A stretch of 64,000 bases of DNA from Maritimibacter sp. (GTDB lineage: Bacteria; Pseudomonadota; Alphaproteobacteria; Rhodobacterales; Rhodobacteraceae). The translations under genes and the position numbers were made by a program. Location of the stretch: NCBI GenBank assembly GCA_002701395.1, contig NZVC01000057.1:124001-188000 (forward strand), given 5' to 3'. The notes beneath the pieces are model-generated. The model was not told the origin of the DNA. It ran no database searches and saw nothing but the letters and a program-made list of their open reading frames with translations. Shown here one piece after another: positions 28,315 through 36,304 of the stretch. Numbering within the stretch: position 1 is the first letter of the stretch; each line of letters begins with the position of its first letter.

Positions 28315-28393
28315 AGTTCGTCGTGCTAAGGTCGAGGAAGTCGTCACGATTGAGTCCGGCCGCGTCGGTCCGAACCCGGAAAGTCTGAGTAAC

Positions 28394-29311
28394 ATGTACC
28401 TGAAGAATGAACCGCACGTCGTCATCAAGCGCCCCAAGAAGGTGACCAAGGGCCATCACGGCGGCAACTGGAAGGTTGCCTATGCCGATTTCATGACGGC
28501 CCTGATGGCGTTCTTCCTGTTGCTTTGGATTCTGTCCGGATCGGACGAGGAACAGCTGCGCGGCCTTGCCGAGTATTTCACGCCGTCCGAGGTCCCGCTG
28601 GTCGAGATCAGCGGTCTGGGCGTTGTGATCGACGCGATGAAGGCCCCGGAAAGCGAGCCTGCGCCTGATGCCGAATCCATGCCGAAAGGGCCGGACGAGG
28701 AAGGTCAGCAGAAGGCCGACGTGTCCGAGACGCGCACCGGGGCGGTGAACCCGTGGCTGGAGCTGGACAACGGATCGACCGAAGAGCCCCGCGTGCCCGA
28801 GCCGACGACGATGCTGTCGGATCAGTTGGCAGACGCGCTGGACCAGATCCAGGAAACCTTCGCGGAAAAAATGGAACTGGCGGAACTTGCGCAGAACCTT
28901 CAGGTGACGGTGCTTGATGATGGCATGACCGTCGAGATTGTCGACCTTGGCGAGCATCCGATGTTCCCCACCGGCAGCGCCGATCCCAGCGAGGAACTGC
29001 GCCTGATCCTGGCCGAGGTCGTGCCCGCGATCGTGGACCTTCCGCTGGATATCACCATTACGGGCCACACGGACGCGCATCCGTTCCGCGATGGCACCGA
29101 ATATGGCAACTGGGAACTGTCCGCCGACCGCGCCAACGCGACGCGGCGCCTGCTGTTGGAAGAGGGCGTGGCGGTCGGGCGGATCAAAAGCGTTTCCGGC
29201 ATGGCGGCGATGGACCCGCTGGTGGTCGACGATCCCACGGACGCCCGCAACCGCCGGGTCACCATCGCACTGCGCGTGCCCGGCAATGCCGAGATCCCGG
29301 AATCCAACTAA
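28394..29311 (+). CDS. motB: flagellar motor stator protein MotB
   Basis: A 305-residue stator subunit. The single membrane helix near the N-terminus (WKVAYADFMTALMAFFLLLWIL) carries the proton-binding Asp in YADFMTA. The C-terminal OmpA-like peptidoglycan-binding domain shows ITGHTDAHPF, then NWELSADRANATRRLL and RRVTIAL. The start MYLKNEP is chosen because the conserved N-terminus begins there; upstream codons in frame lie over the promoter region. motA is 11 kb away rather than adjacent. Confidence 0.95.
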   Translation: MYLKNEPHVVIKRPKKVTKGHHGGNWKVAYADFMTALMAFFLLLWILSGSDEEQLRGLAEYFTPSEVPLVEISGLGVVIDAMKAPESEPAPDAESMPKGPDEEGQQKADVSETRTGAVNPWLELDNGSTEEPRVPEPTTMLSDQLADALDQIQETFAEKMELAELAQNLQVTVLDDGMTVEIVDLGEHPMFPTGSADPSEELRLILAEVVPAIVDLPLDITITGHTDAHPFRDGTEYGNWELSADRANATRRLLLEEGVAVGRIKSVSGMAAMDPLVVDDPTDARNRRVTIALRVPGNAEIPESN

Positions 29312-29390
29312 TCCATCGAACTGACCCATCGAACTGATCCAACGAGCCAACCGACGGGACTGATACGCCCCGCGCACCAGTCACGCGTTG

Positions 29391-29416
29391 CCCGGGCCAG
29401 CATTGTGCGGCCCGGG
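29391..29416. terminator. hairpin between convergent motB and the FliL-like gene
   Basis: CCCGGGCC and GGCCCGGG form an 8-bp stem with a 10-base loop in the 158-base gap between stop codons. No long T-run follows on either strand, so termination strength is uncertain. Confidence 0.45.
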
Positions 29417-29469
29417 TAAATCTTGGCGTCAATGTATATAGAGGTGGGCGCGCCGCCTGTGCGATCCGG

Positions 29470-29919
29470 TCAGATGCCGGTCGCGAACAGGGCGGCGTCT
29501 TCCAGTTCGATGGTCTCGAACCCGTGGCCGGGGGCGATTGTGCTGACCGCGCTGGCCATCGCTGGGATGACCTTGGGGCTTTGCCGCACCAGCGGCATCG
29601 CGCCCGCGGTCGTCGCCAACGTCAGCGCAGCGTCGCGCAGCGCCTTGCCGTCGACGTCGGACCCGTCGTTCCGGACCGCGACGCGTGCGTTGAAGGTCAT
29701 CGTGCCGCGACCGGGAATGTTCACCGTGATCGCTTCCAGCAGGATCGAGGTGGTCGGAACCTCTCGATCCGGCGCGGGGGTGGGGAACAAGGTCCGGCCC
29801 GCGGACTGGCCAAGGGCAAAGCCGCCCCCGGCACAGGCCAGCAACAGCACACCGACGATCGCGGTGCGCTTGGTCGGGCGTCGCAGAAGCCCGGATGTCT
29901 TATCGTCTGGACGGCTCAT
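29470..29919 (-). CDS. small membrane-anchored protein, possibly FliL-like
   Basis: A 149-residue protein with a short cytoplasmic N-terminus, one membrane helix (residues 20-42, TAIVGVLLLACAGGGFALG) and a periplasmic domain. That domain begins ILLEAITVNIPGRG...FNARVAVRND, which resembles the strand pattern of FliL, the stator-associated ring protein. A bona fide fliL is present elsewhere in the cluster, so this would be a second, diverged copy. It is the last gene of the flgF-flgG-flgA-flgH string, six bases after flgH. Confidence 0.55.
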   Translation of the reverse strand: MSRPDDKTSGLLRRPTKRTAIVGVLLLACAGGGFALGQSAGRTLFPTPAPDREVPTTSILLEAITVNIPGRGTMTFNARVAVRNDGSDVDGKALRDAALTLATTAGAMPLVRQSPKVIPAMASAVSTIAPGHGFETIELEDAALFATGI

Positions 29920-29925
29920 CTTGGA

Positions 29926-30693
29926 TCAGTACGGCAGCACCACGTCCAGCATATCCTCGCCATAGCGGGGGGTCTGGACCCGGGTCAACTGGCCCTTGCC
30001 GCCATAGCTGATCCGCGCTTCGGCGATCTTCTCATAGGGAATGGCGTTGGTCATGTCGACGTCGACCGGGCGGATGATGCCCGCGACCCGCAGTTCCCGC
30101 AGTTCGCTGTTCACCTTCACCTCTTGCCGGCCGGCAATCACGAGGTTGCCGTTGTCCAGACGCCGGATGATCATCACGGCGACCTTCAGCTTGATCTTCT
30201 CGTTCCGGGCGATGCTGCCCGCGCCGCGCGAATTGCTTTGCCCGGACAGGTCGATCAACGAGCCCGACGGTAGGTCGTCTGCGTTGATGCCCGGCAGGAT
30301 CGCGTCCAGCTTGCTTTCGTAGCCAAGGAAGGTCGACCCGTCGATCTCGTTGCCGGACGACCGCGACCGGCGGGATTCGTTTTCAAGCTCGGCCTCGTCG
30401 TCGATGTCGATGGTCACCGTCAGGATGTCACCGACCCGCGACGCGCGATGGTCGCCGAAGAACCCGGTCGAGCCGGTGCGCCACAGCGAGGTCGCCTCGG
30501 CCCGGGACGGCATCCGCACGGGTTCCGGTTCCGGCTGCGGCACGTAGACCGTGTTCACCTCGGGCATCGTGGTCTCGTCCAGCGTGATCGAGGTCAGCTC
30601 GGGGTCGCGGTGTTCCTTGTAGGCGGCACAGGCGCTCAGCGTGAACGCGGCCAGCGTCAGGGTCATGGCGGGTTTGGGGGATTTCATACGCAT
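29926..30693 (-). CDS. flgH: flagellar L-ring protein FlgH
   Basis: A 255-residue outer-membrane lipoprotein forming the bushing of the rod. The signal peptide ends in the lipobox LSAC (cysteine near residue 21). Family motifs are SLWRTGSTGFFGDHRASRVGDILTV, GRQEVKVNSELRELRVAGIIRP and YGGKGQL near the end. It needs FlgI and the periplasmic chaperone FlgA, encoded just upstream with a 71-base gap that contains a TGCGAAAAA element. Confidence 0.95.
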   Translation of the reverse strand: MRMKSPKPAMTLTLAAFTLSACAAYKEHRDPELTSITLDETTMPEVNTVYVPQPEPEPVRMPSRAEATSLWRTGSTGFFGDHRASRVGDILTVTIDIDDEAELENESRRSRSSGNEIDGSTFLGYESKLDAILPGINADDLPSGSLIDLSGQSNSRGAGSIARNEKIKLKVAVMIIRRLDNGNLVIAGRQEVKVNSELRELRVAGIIRPVDVDMTNAIPYEKIAEARISYGGKGQLTRVQTPRYGEDMLDVVLPY

Positions 30694-30706
30694 GAGATTC
30701 TCTCAA

Positions 30707-30715
30707 TTTTTCGCA
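30707..30715 (-). promoter_or_regulatory. TGCGAAAAA element upstream of flgH
   Basis: Exact copy followed by TTGAGAGAA, 14 bases before the flgH start, in the flgA-flgH gap. Confidence 0.6.
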
Positions 30716-30764
30716 GTACTTGCGGACGCAGTTGAAGGGCGGGACCCCGGTTTCGGTACTATTT

Positions 30765-31457
30765 TCATTGAACGGCCACCTGCACGACGCCTTCGCCGAT
30801 GACGGTGGCGGACAGCGTGACATGCGACCCAAGGTTCACAACGCGCACGTCGTCGCCGCGTGCGCCGTCTTCCAGCGCCTTGCCGGGCGCGCTTAGGTCC
30901 AGACCGCCGTTCGACAGGATGATGGTCACCTTCTCGCCTCGCGTGACGACGCGCGGCTCTGAAATCGACCCGGCCAGGATCGGTCGGTCCTGCAACAGCA
31001 CGCGGCGCGATTCCATCCCGAGGATGTCCTCGGGATGCCGCACCGCACCGGCGGGCATCGCGACGGCGTTCATGTGGACAAGGCGGAAGTCCTGTTCGGT
31101 CAGCTTGGTGCCGGCCGGGATACGACGGCGCGGCACGTAGGTCGGCACCGTCACCATCGCCTGTCCCCGGAAGGTCAGGGTCAGGCCGTCGACGCCGATG
31201 ACGCGGGCGGCGAACAGGCCGGACCGTGGATCGAAGCTGAAATCCTCCAGCCGCAGCGCGGTTTCCGGCAAGCCTTCGGGCAGACGCAGTTCGATCTTTC
31301 CGTCAGCGGGAATCTCGCGTTCGTCCGAGGACAGCAGTTCCTCTTCCACAAGAACCGAAACGGGCGCGCCCTCGACGATGTCGGTGACGGCCAACGCGGG
31401 ACTGGCGGCGAGCAGGGTCAGCGCGGCAAGGGCGGTTCGAAGACGCAGCGCCATCAT
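30765..31457 (-). CDS. flgA: flagellar basal body P-ring formation chaperone FlgA
   Basis: A 230-residue periplasmic protein with a signal peptide (TALAALTLLAASPALA). The SAF-type domain is visible as VPRRRIPAGTKLTEQDFRLV and the C-terminal part contains RGEKVTIILSNGGLDLSAPGKALEDGA, the FlgA family pattern. It assists assembly of FlgI into the P ring. It lies two bases after the flgG stop, so it is co-transcribed with flgF and flgG. Confidence 0.93.
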   Translation of the reverse strand: MMALRLRTALAALTLLAASPALAVTDIVEGAPVSVLVEEELLSSDEREIPADGKIELRLPEGLPETALRLEDFSFDPRSGLFAARVIGVDGLTLTFRGQAMVTVPTYVPRRRIPAGTKLTEQDFRLVHMNAVAMPAGAVRHPEDILGMESRRVLLQDRPILAGSISEPRVVTRGEKVTIILSNGGLDLSAPGKALEDGARGDDVRVVNLGSHVTLSATVIGEGVVQVAVQ

Positions 31458-31459
31458 GA

Positions 31460-32242
31460 TCAGCGGATCTGGTTGGCGGTCTGCATCATCTCGTCCGCGG
31501 CCTTCAGGGCCTTGGCGCCCATTTCATAGGTGCGCTGGGCGGTGATCAGATCGGTCATCTGCTTGATCGGGTCGACGTTCGACCCTTCGAGAAAGCCCTG
31601 CCGCACGATGCCGACCGCTTCCTCGCCCGGGTTGCCGATGAAAGGTTCGCCAGAGGCCACGGTTTCCAGCAGCAGGTTGTTCCCGATGGGCTTCAGGCCG
31701 GCGTCGTTGATGAAGGTCGCAAGCGTCAGCTGCCCGATCTCTTCCGGCTCGATGGCGTCCGGCGTGTAGGCCAGCACAAGACCGTCGGGCGTGATCTCGA
31801 CGTCGGTGGTGTTCTCGGGGACCACCATCGCGGGTTCGATCAGGTTGCCGTCCAGCGTGACGATCTCGCCCTCGGGGGACAGCATCAGGCTGCCGGCGCG
31901 GGTGTAGGCTTCGGTCCCGTCGGGACGGGTGACGATCAGATAGCCGTCGCCTTCGATCGCAAGGTCCAGCTGGTTGTCGGTTTGCAGCATCCCGCCTTGC
32001 GTGTTCAGCCGCACGACGCCAGCGGCCTGCACGCCAAGCCCGATGTCCACGCCGACAGGGCGCACCGTGCCGTCGGGGTTCGCGGCGCCTTCGCGCTGCA
32101 TGGTCTGGTAGATCAGGTCCTGAAACACCGCGCGCCCGACCTTGAAGCCGGTCGTGTTCGCGTTGGCGATGTTGTTGGCGATGACGTCCACGTTGACCTG
32201 TTGGGCCTGCATTCCGGTGGCGGCGATACCAAGGGTCTTCAT
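31460..32242 (-). CDS. flgG: flagellar distal rod protein FlgG
   Basis: A 260-residue rod protein. The N-terminus MKTLGIAATGMQAQQVNVDVIANNI and the C-terminal ITAQRTYEMGAKALKAADEM are the coiled-coil ends shared by axial proteins. The distinctive FlgG length and NTTGFKVGRAVFQDLIYQ segment separate it from FlgF. The ATG at 32242 follows GGAGAG and matches all known FlgG starts. Confidence 0.97.
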   Translation of the reverse strand: MKTLGIAATGMQAQQVNVDVIANNIANANTTGFKVGRAVFQDLIYQTMQREGAANPDGTVRPVGVDIGLGVQAAGVVRLNTQGGMLQTDNQLDLAIEGDGYLIVTRPDGTEAYTRAGSLMLSPEGEIVTLDGNLIEPAMVVPENTTDVEITPDGLVLAYTPDAIEPEEIGQLTLATFINDAGLKPIGNNLLLETVASGEPFIGNPGEEAVGIVRQGFLEGSNVDPIKQMTDLITAQRTYEMGAKALKAADEMMQTANQIR

Positions 32243-32259
32243 CAATCTCTCCTTTATAC

Positions 32260-32268
32260 TTTTTCGCA
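32260..32268 (-). promoter_or_regulatory. TGCGAAAAA element upstream of flgG
   Basis: Exact copy followed by GTATAAAGGAGAG, so it abuts the ribosome binding site and ends 18 bases before the flgG start. The GTATAAA extension recurs at the first motA copy. Confidence 0.6.
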
Positions 32269-32287
32269 AATCATGAAGCGAAAAGCA

Positions 32288-33028
32288 TCATTCGGGTGCC
32301 AGCCGTCCAAGCGTCGTCTTGCGAAGCTCGTCGGTGGCGGACGCAAGGTTCATGGCGCTTTCGTACTGGCGCTGAAATTCGATTAGCCGCGTCATCTCGC
32401 GGATCGGGTTCACGTTCGACTGTTCGACGAAGCCCTGCGCCATGTTGGGGTCCAGCACCGGCATCAGGTCGACGGCGCCGTCGCGCGGGGCCATCATAGA
32501 GCCGCCAAGCTGGTGCCAGTTGCCGACGTCGTTCGCCGCGAACACACCGATCCGGGCGATCCGTTCGCCGGCTTCATCGGTGATCGTGCCATCGCGGCCG
32601 ATCTCGATATTGCCGGATCCGGGCGGGATGTTGATCGGCGCGCCGCCCTCGTCCAGCACGAAATCACCCGCGACGGTAACCAGATCCCCCTGCGGAGACA
32701 GGGTGAAACTGCCGCCACGGCCCAGCGCGGTCTGGCCATTGGCGGTCATGAACCCGAACCAGCCATCCCCGACCAGTGCAACGTCCAGTGGATTCGAGGT
32801 CTGCAAAAGCGCGCCTTCCGACAGGTCGGCATAGGTGCCCCGGTCGATGGCATAGGCCATGTCCCGCATGTCGGTCTTCGAGTCGGTCTGGTAGACCATG
32901 CTTTCGAAAACCGAGTTCGAGGCACGGAAGCCATAGGTATTTGCGTTCGCAATGTTGTTCGCGGTCACGTCGGTGGCGCGCTGCAGCATCGCCGCCCGTG
33001 AAATCGCGAGGTATCCGATATTGTCCAT
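32288..33028 (-). CDS. flgF: flagellar proximal rod protein FlgF
   Basis: A 246-residue rod protein. It begins MDNIGYLAISRAAMLQRATDV, contains NIANANTYGFRASNSVFESM and GDGWFGFMTANGQ, and ends with a typical axial C-terminus (MTRLIEFQRQYESAMNLASATDELRKTTLGRL). The start at 33028 follows GGGAC and matches the family; longer in-frame starts enter the regulatory region. It heads the minus-strand string flgF-flgG-flgA-flgH and is divergent from the gene at 33188. Confidence 0.95.
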   Translation of the reverse strand: MDNIGYLAISRAAMLQRATDVTANNIANANTYGFRASNSVFESMVYQTDSKTDMRDMAYAIDRGTYADLSEGALLQTSNPLDVALVGDGWFGFMTANGQTALGRGGSFTLSPQGDLVTVAGDFVLDEGGAPINIPPGSGNIEIGRDGTITDEAGERIARIGVFAANDVGNWHQLGGSMMAPRDGAVDLMPVLDPNMAQGFVEQSNVNPIREMTRLIEFQRQYESAMNLASATDELRKTTLGRLAPE

Positions 33029-33126
33029 ATCTGTCCCGTCCTGCCGGCTGTCCCATCCGGTCCTTTGCAACGGCTGGTTGATTTGTGTTGATCAAAGCCG
33101 ATGACGTGGACTATACATGATCTTGA

Positions 33127-33155
33127 TTTTTCGCATAGCCCTGAAATGCGAAAAA
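33127..33155. promoter_or_regulatory. perfect inverted pair of TGCGAAAAA elements in the flgF divergent promoter region
   Basis: TTTTTCGCAT (33127-33136) and ATGCGAAAAA (33146-33155) are exact inverted 10-mers separated by nine bases. Each copy points toward one of the divergent genes: flgF, 99 bases away, and the helical-repeat protein gene, 33 bases away. This is the clearest operator-like structure in the window. Confidence 0.7.
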
Positions 33156-33187
33156 CTGAACATCGACCTGCGAAGGCATGGAATACC

Positions 33188-34951
33188 GTGACGAAGATCG
33201 GCCTATCCCTTGTTTCACTGCGCGCACGCTGCCTTTTCGGCGGTGTGGCCCTGATGTCGGCAACACTGGTCTGCGGACCGGCACACGCGGAATCGACCGA
33301 TTCGCCCATGCCGCTTTTCGTGGGGCCCGCCGTCACACGATCCGGCGGGACCGACTTCTCTGCTGCGCGCGCGGCGTCCGAACAGGCCTTTGTCGATGCG
33401 CTTCCCGGGGCCCGCGCCCGCGCCGCCTTGGATCACGCGCAGTTCCTCATCTCGTGGATGATGTTGCCCGAGGCGCAATCCTATGTCGATTTCGCCGCCA
33501 ATGCTTTGGAGGCGAGAGGAGAGTTGGCCGACCGTATTCAGGCCTATCGCGCGATGCTGGCGCTGTTGTCGCAGCCCGGGATGCAGCCAGAGACGGTGGC
33601 GTTCCCGGACAGCTGGCAGAACGACCTTGTCTGGCCGATCGTGGCCGAGATCCATAACGGCGCGGACGTCGACGCAAGCCGCATCCTTCAGGCGCTTGTC
33701 GCGCACGAGCGCCACAGCGGTCCGGTGGTGGCGCGGATCGTGCCGATCCTGTTCGATGCCGCGCTGAGCGTCGGCGATTATCGACTGGCGCGCGACGTGC
33801 TGGACGTGGCGCGGGTGCGCACCGATTTGCCCGGCAGCCCGCGCATGTTGTTGATGCGGGGCCGCCTTGCGCAGGCCGAAGGTGATCGGCAGACCGCCTT
33901 CGACCTGTACGCCTGGGCTGCCGAATCCCGTGACCGGGCCGCCGCCGAAGCGCGGCTGGCGCTGGCCGACCTTGCGCTGGAAGACCCCGGCCAGTCGATC
34001 CGGGAACACGTGCGCGATCTGCTGGTCGACGGCATCCGCCAATGGCGCGGCGACGATCTTGCGCTGGCGCTGCTGACCCGGCTTGCCCTGGTGGCCGAGG
34101 AATTGGGCGACCTTGAAACCGCGATCATCACGATGTCCTTCATCGAAGAGGACCACCCCGGCACGCGCGAGGCGGATCTGGCCGCCGAACGGATCGCGGT
34201 GATCCTGACGCACCTGTCCGACGCGATCGGAAGCGATGCGCTGCCGCTGGGCCGCACGCTGCCCATCGTGCGCCACATCGAACCCTACATGAGCCGCCAC
34301 GTCGAACGCGCCGTGGTGCGCGGGGCGCTGGCCGCGCAGTTCGACCGCAAAGGCCTGACGCTGGCCGCACAGGCAGAGTATGCCGATATCTGGGACAGCC
34401 TGCTGGGGCCCGACCGCCGCGCGCTGCCGCCTGCGCTGCTGGACCGGCTGGTTCTGGAACAGTCGAAACGCCTGATGCGCGAAAGCAATCCGGCCGCCGC
34501 AGTGTCGATCATTGCGCAGCGTCCGGTGCAGATGGATGCGTCTCTTGACCCCGAATTTGCGAAAATTGAAATGGTTGTGACCGGCAGTCTTGAACGGATC
34601 ACCGCCACGGCGCCGGGCGTGTCGCTTGAAGTCGCGCGCGAGGCGCTTGCCCGCGACATGGACACGCTTGCTTTGACCGAGTTCCAGCGCGCGGGGATCC
34701 TGCCGCTGGTGGACGGGATCAACGCCGCGCGGCTGGCCGCCGAACAGGGCGATGCCGACTCCGCAGCTTTTCTGCGGGTGCTTCCAGAGGAACGCCGCGA
34801 ATTGCTGCTGCGGCTTGCCGCGGCGCGCGTGGCGAAAGCGCCCGTCGTCTCGCCGCTGTCGGTCGAGTCGGCACAGAACACGCTGGAACAGGCGGGCGAC
34901 ACGCTGAGCGCGGTCACCGACCTGATGAACGCTGAAGACACGGGACAGTAA
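33188..34951 (+). CDS. periplasmic helical-repeat (TPR-like) protein of the flagellar cluster
   Basis: About 587 residues from a GTG at 33188, or 601 from an ATG at 33146. A signal peptide is evident (RCLFGGVALMSATLVCG, then PAHA). The rest is almost all Ala/Leu/Arg-rich helices with TPR-like hairpins (for example YRLARDVLDVARV, MRGRLAQAEGDRQTAFDLYAW, EELGDLETAIITMSFIEEDH). No enzyme motif is seen. It precedes flgE by 51 bases on the same strand and has its own TGCGAAAAA element, so a role in motor or hook assembly is inferred. Rhizobial MotC is a periplasmic motility protein that might be comparable, but I cannot show homology. Confidence 0.65.
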   Translation: MTKIGLSLVSLRARCLFGGVALMSATLVCGPAHAESTDSPMPLFVGPAVTRSGGTDFSAARAASEQAFVDALPGARARAALDHAQFLISWMMLPEAQSYVDFAANALEARGELADRIQAYRAMLALLSQPGMQPETVAFPDSWQNDLVWPIVAEIHNGADVDASRILQALVAHERHSGPVVARIVPILFDAALSVGDYRLARDVLDVARVRTDLPGSPRMLLMRGRLAQAEGDRQTAFDLYAWAAESRDRAAAEARLALADLALEDPGQSIREHVRDLLVDGIRQWRGDDLALALLTRLALVAEELGDLETAIITMSFIEEDHPGTREADLAAERIAVILTHLSDAIGSDALPLGRTLPIVRHIEPYMSRHVERAVVRGALAAQFDRKGLTLAAQAEYADIWDSLLGPDRRALPPALLDRLVLEQSKRLMRESNPAAAVSIIAQRPVQMDASLDPEFAKIEMVVTGSLERITATAPGVSLEVAREALARDMDTLALTEFQRAGILPLVDGINAARLAAEQGDADSAAFLRVLPEERRELLLRLAAARVAKAPVVSPLSVESAQNTLEQAGDTLSAVTDLMNAEDTGQ

Positions 34952-35002
34952 GAAACCGGCAGACCGAGGTCCGCCAGAACGAGCCGAAAGGGAAAGACAG
35001 AA

Positions 35003-36292
35003 ATGGCCATTCAGAATGCAATGCAGGCCGGCGTCGCGGGTCTCAGGACGAACTCCCAGGCGGTTGGCCGGATCTCGGAGAACATCGCGAACTCGGGCAC
35101 CATCGGGTACAAACGCAGCTTCACCCAGATGGTGACGCAGGTTGTGGGCGACTCGGCCTCGGTGCGCGGCGTCGACCGGACGGACATCGAGCGCGGCGGC
35201 GCCATCATCGGCACCAGCTCCGCCACCGATCTTGCTATCGACGGCGACGGGTTCTTCGTGGTGATGAAGGATCCGCTGAACACCGACGAATCCAACTTCT
35301 TTCTTACCCGTGCCGGGTCTTTCGAGGTCGACAAGGACGGGTACATGGTGAACTCGGCCGGGTACTACCTTGCCGGTTACGGTTACGACGACGATGGTAG
35401 CATCGCCGGGGTCGACCGCAACGGGTTCGGGTCGCTGGACGCGGTGAACACCAAGATCGCGTCGCTGACCGCCGAGCCGTCGACCGAAAGCACGATTGCG
35501 GGCAACCTGCCGTCCAGCCTGACCGGCACCGGCGTCCCACAGGACCCGTTCATTTCCAGCATGACCTACTACAACGCGCTGGGCGCGCAGGAGGGTCTGA
35601 CCTTCAGCTGGACGCCGTCGGACACGGTGGACAACCTGTGGAGCATGGAAGTCACCGGCGATGACGGCACGGTCTATGGAACCGTCGACGTCACCTTCGC
35701 CGACTCGGGTCCGACCGCGGGGTCGCCGCTGACCTATGTCGGCACGCCCGACGCTGGCCTTGTCGCGCCTGCCGCCTTCGCGGTGGACGCCGACGGCAAC
35801 ATGACCCTGACGATCGACAACGCCGCCGTCCCGCAGGTGCTGGACATCGCGCTGGGCGGGGTCGGAACCTATGACGGCATCACCCAGTTCGACGGCGACT
35901 ATGAACCGCAGCGGATCACTGTCGATGGCACGTCGACCGCGGCGCTGGAAAAGACCGAGATCGACGAGCAGGGCAACCTTGTCGGCGTGTTCGAGAACGG
36001 CAAGCGGCTGTCGCTGTACCAGATCCCGGTTGCCACGGTGGACGCGCCCGCCGGGCTGGAGGCAGAGACCGGCAACGCCTATTCGCTGACGCTGGCTTCG
36101 GGCAGCACGGTGATGAACGTGGCGGGGTCCGGCGCCGGGTCGATCCAATCCGGCGCGACCGAGGCGTCCAACGTCGACATCGCGCAGGAAATGACCGACC
36201 TGATCCAGGTCCAGCGCGCGTATTCGTCGAACGCGAAGATCATCAGCACCTCGGACGAGATGCTGCAGGAAATCAACAACCTGAAACGCTGA
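35003..36292 (+). CDS. flgE: flagellar hook protein FlgE
   Basis: A 429-residue hook subunit. The N-terminal axial region (QNAMQAGVAGLRTNSQAVGRI, NIANSGTIGYKRSFTQMVTQ) and the C-terminal SNVDIAQEMTDLIQVQRAY...ISTSDEMLQEINNLKR flank the surface-exposed middle domains. GDGFFVVM and FLTRAGSFEVDKDGYMVN are FlgE family markers. GGAAAG precedes the ATG. It is followed closely by flgK and flgL (gaps of 12 and 14 bases). Confidence 0.96.
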   Translation: MAIQNAMQAGVAGLRTNSQAVGRISENIANSGTIGYKRSFTQMVTQVVGDSASVRGVDRTDIERGGAIIGTSSATDLAIDGDGFFVVMKDPLNTDESNFFLTRAGSFEVDKDGYMVNSAGYYLAGYGYDDDGSIAGVDRNGFGSLDAVNTKIASLTAEPSTESTIAGNLPSSLTGTGVPQDPFISSMTYYNALGAQEGLTFSWTPSDTVDNLWSMEVTGDDGTVYGTVDVTFADSGPTAGSPLTYVGTPDAGLVAPAAFAVDADGNMTLTIDNAAVPQVLDIALGGVGTYDGITQFDGDYEPQRITVDGTSTAALEKTEIDEQGNLVGVFENGKRLSLYQIPVATVDAPAGLEAETGNAYSLTLASGSTVMNVAGSGAGSIQSGATEASNVDIAQEMTDLIQVQRAYSSNAKIISTSDEMLQEINNLKR

Positions 36293-36304
36293 GGCTGACC
36301 TGCA

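Noticed and set aside
28293-28316. TGCGAAAAA read as a sigma-70 minus-35 box (TTGCGA) with a minus-10 downstream
   Set aside because: A TATAAT-like hexamer at 16-18 bases can be found for the sigma-like gene and flgI but not for fliF, motA, fliL or flgH, and several copies lie too close to start codons to be a minus-35 box.
34558-34566. TGCGAAAAT within the 33188 gene as a possible flgE control site
   Set aside because: It is a one-mismatch copy deep in coding sequence, more than 400 bases before flgE; chance and codon use explain it.
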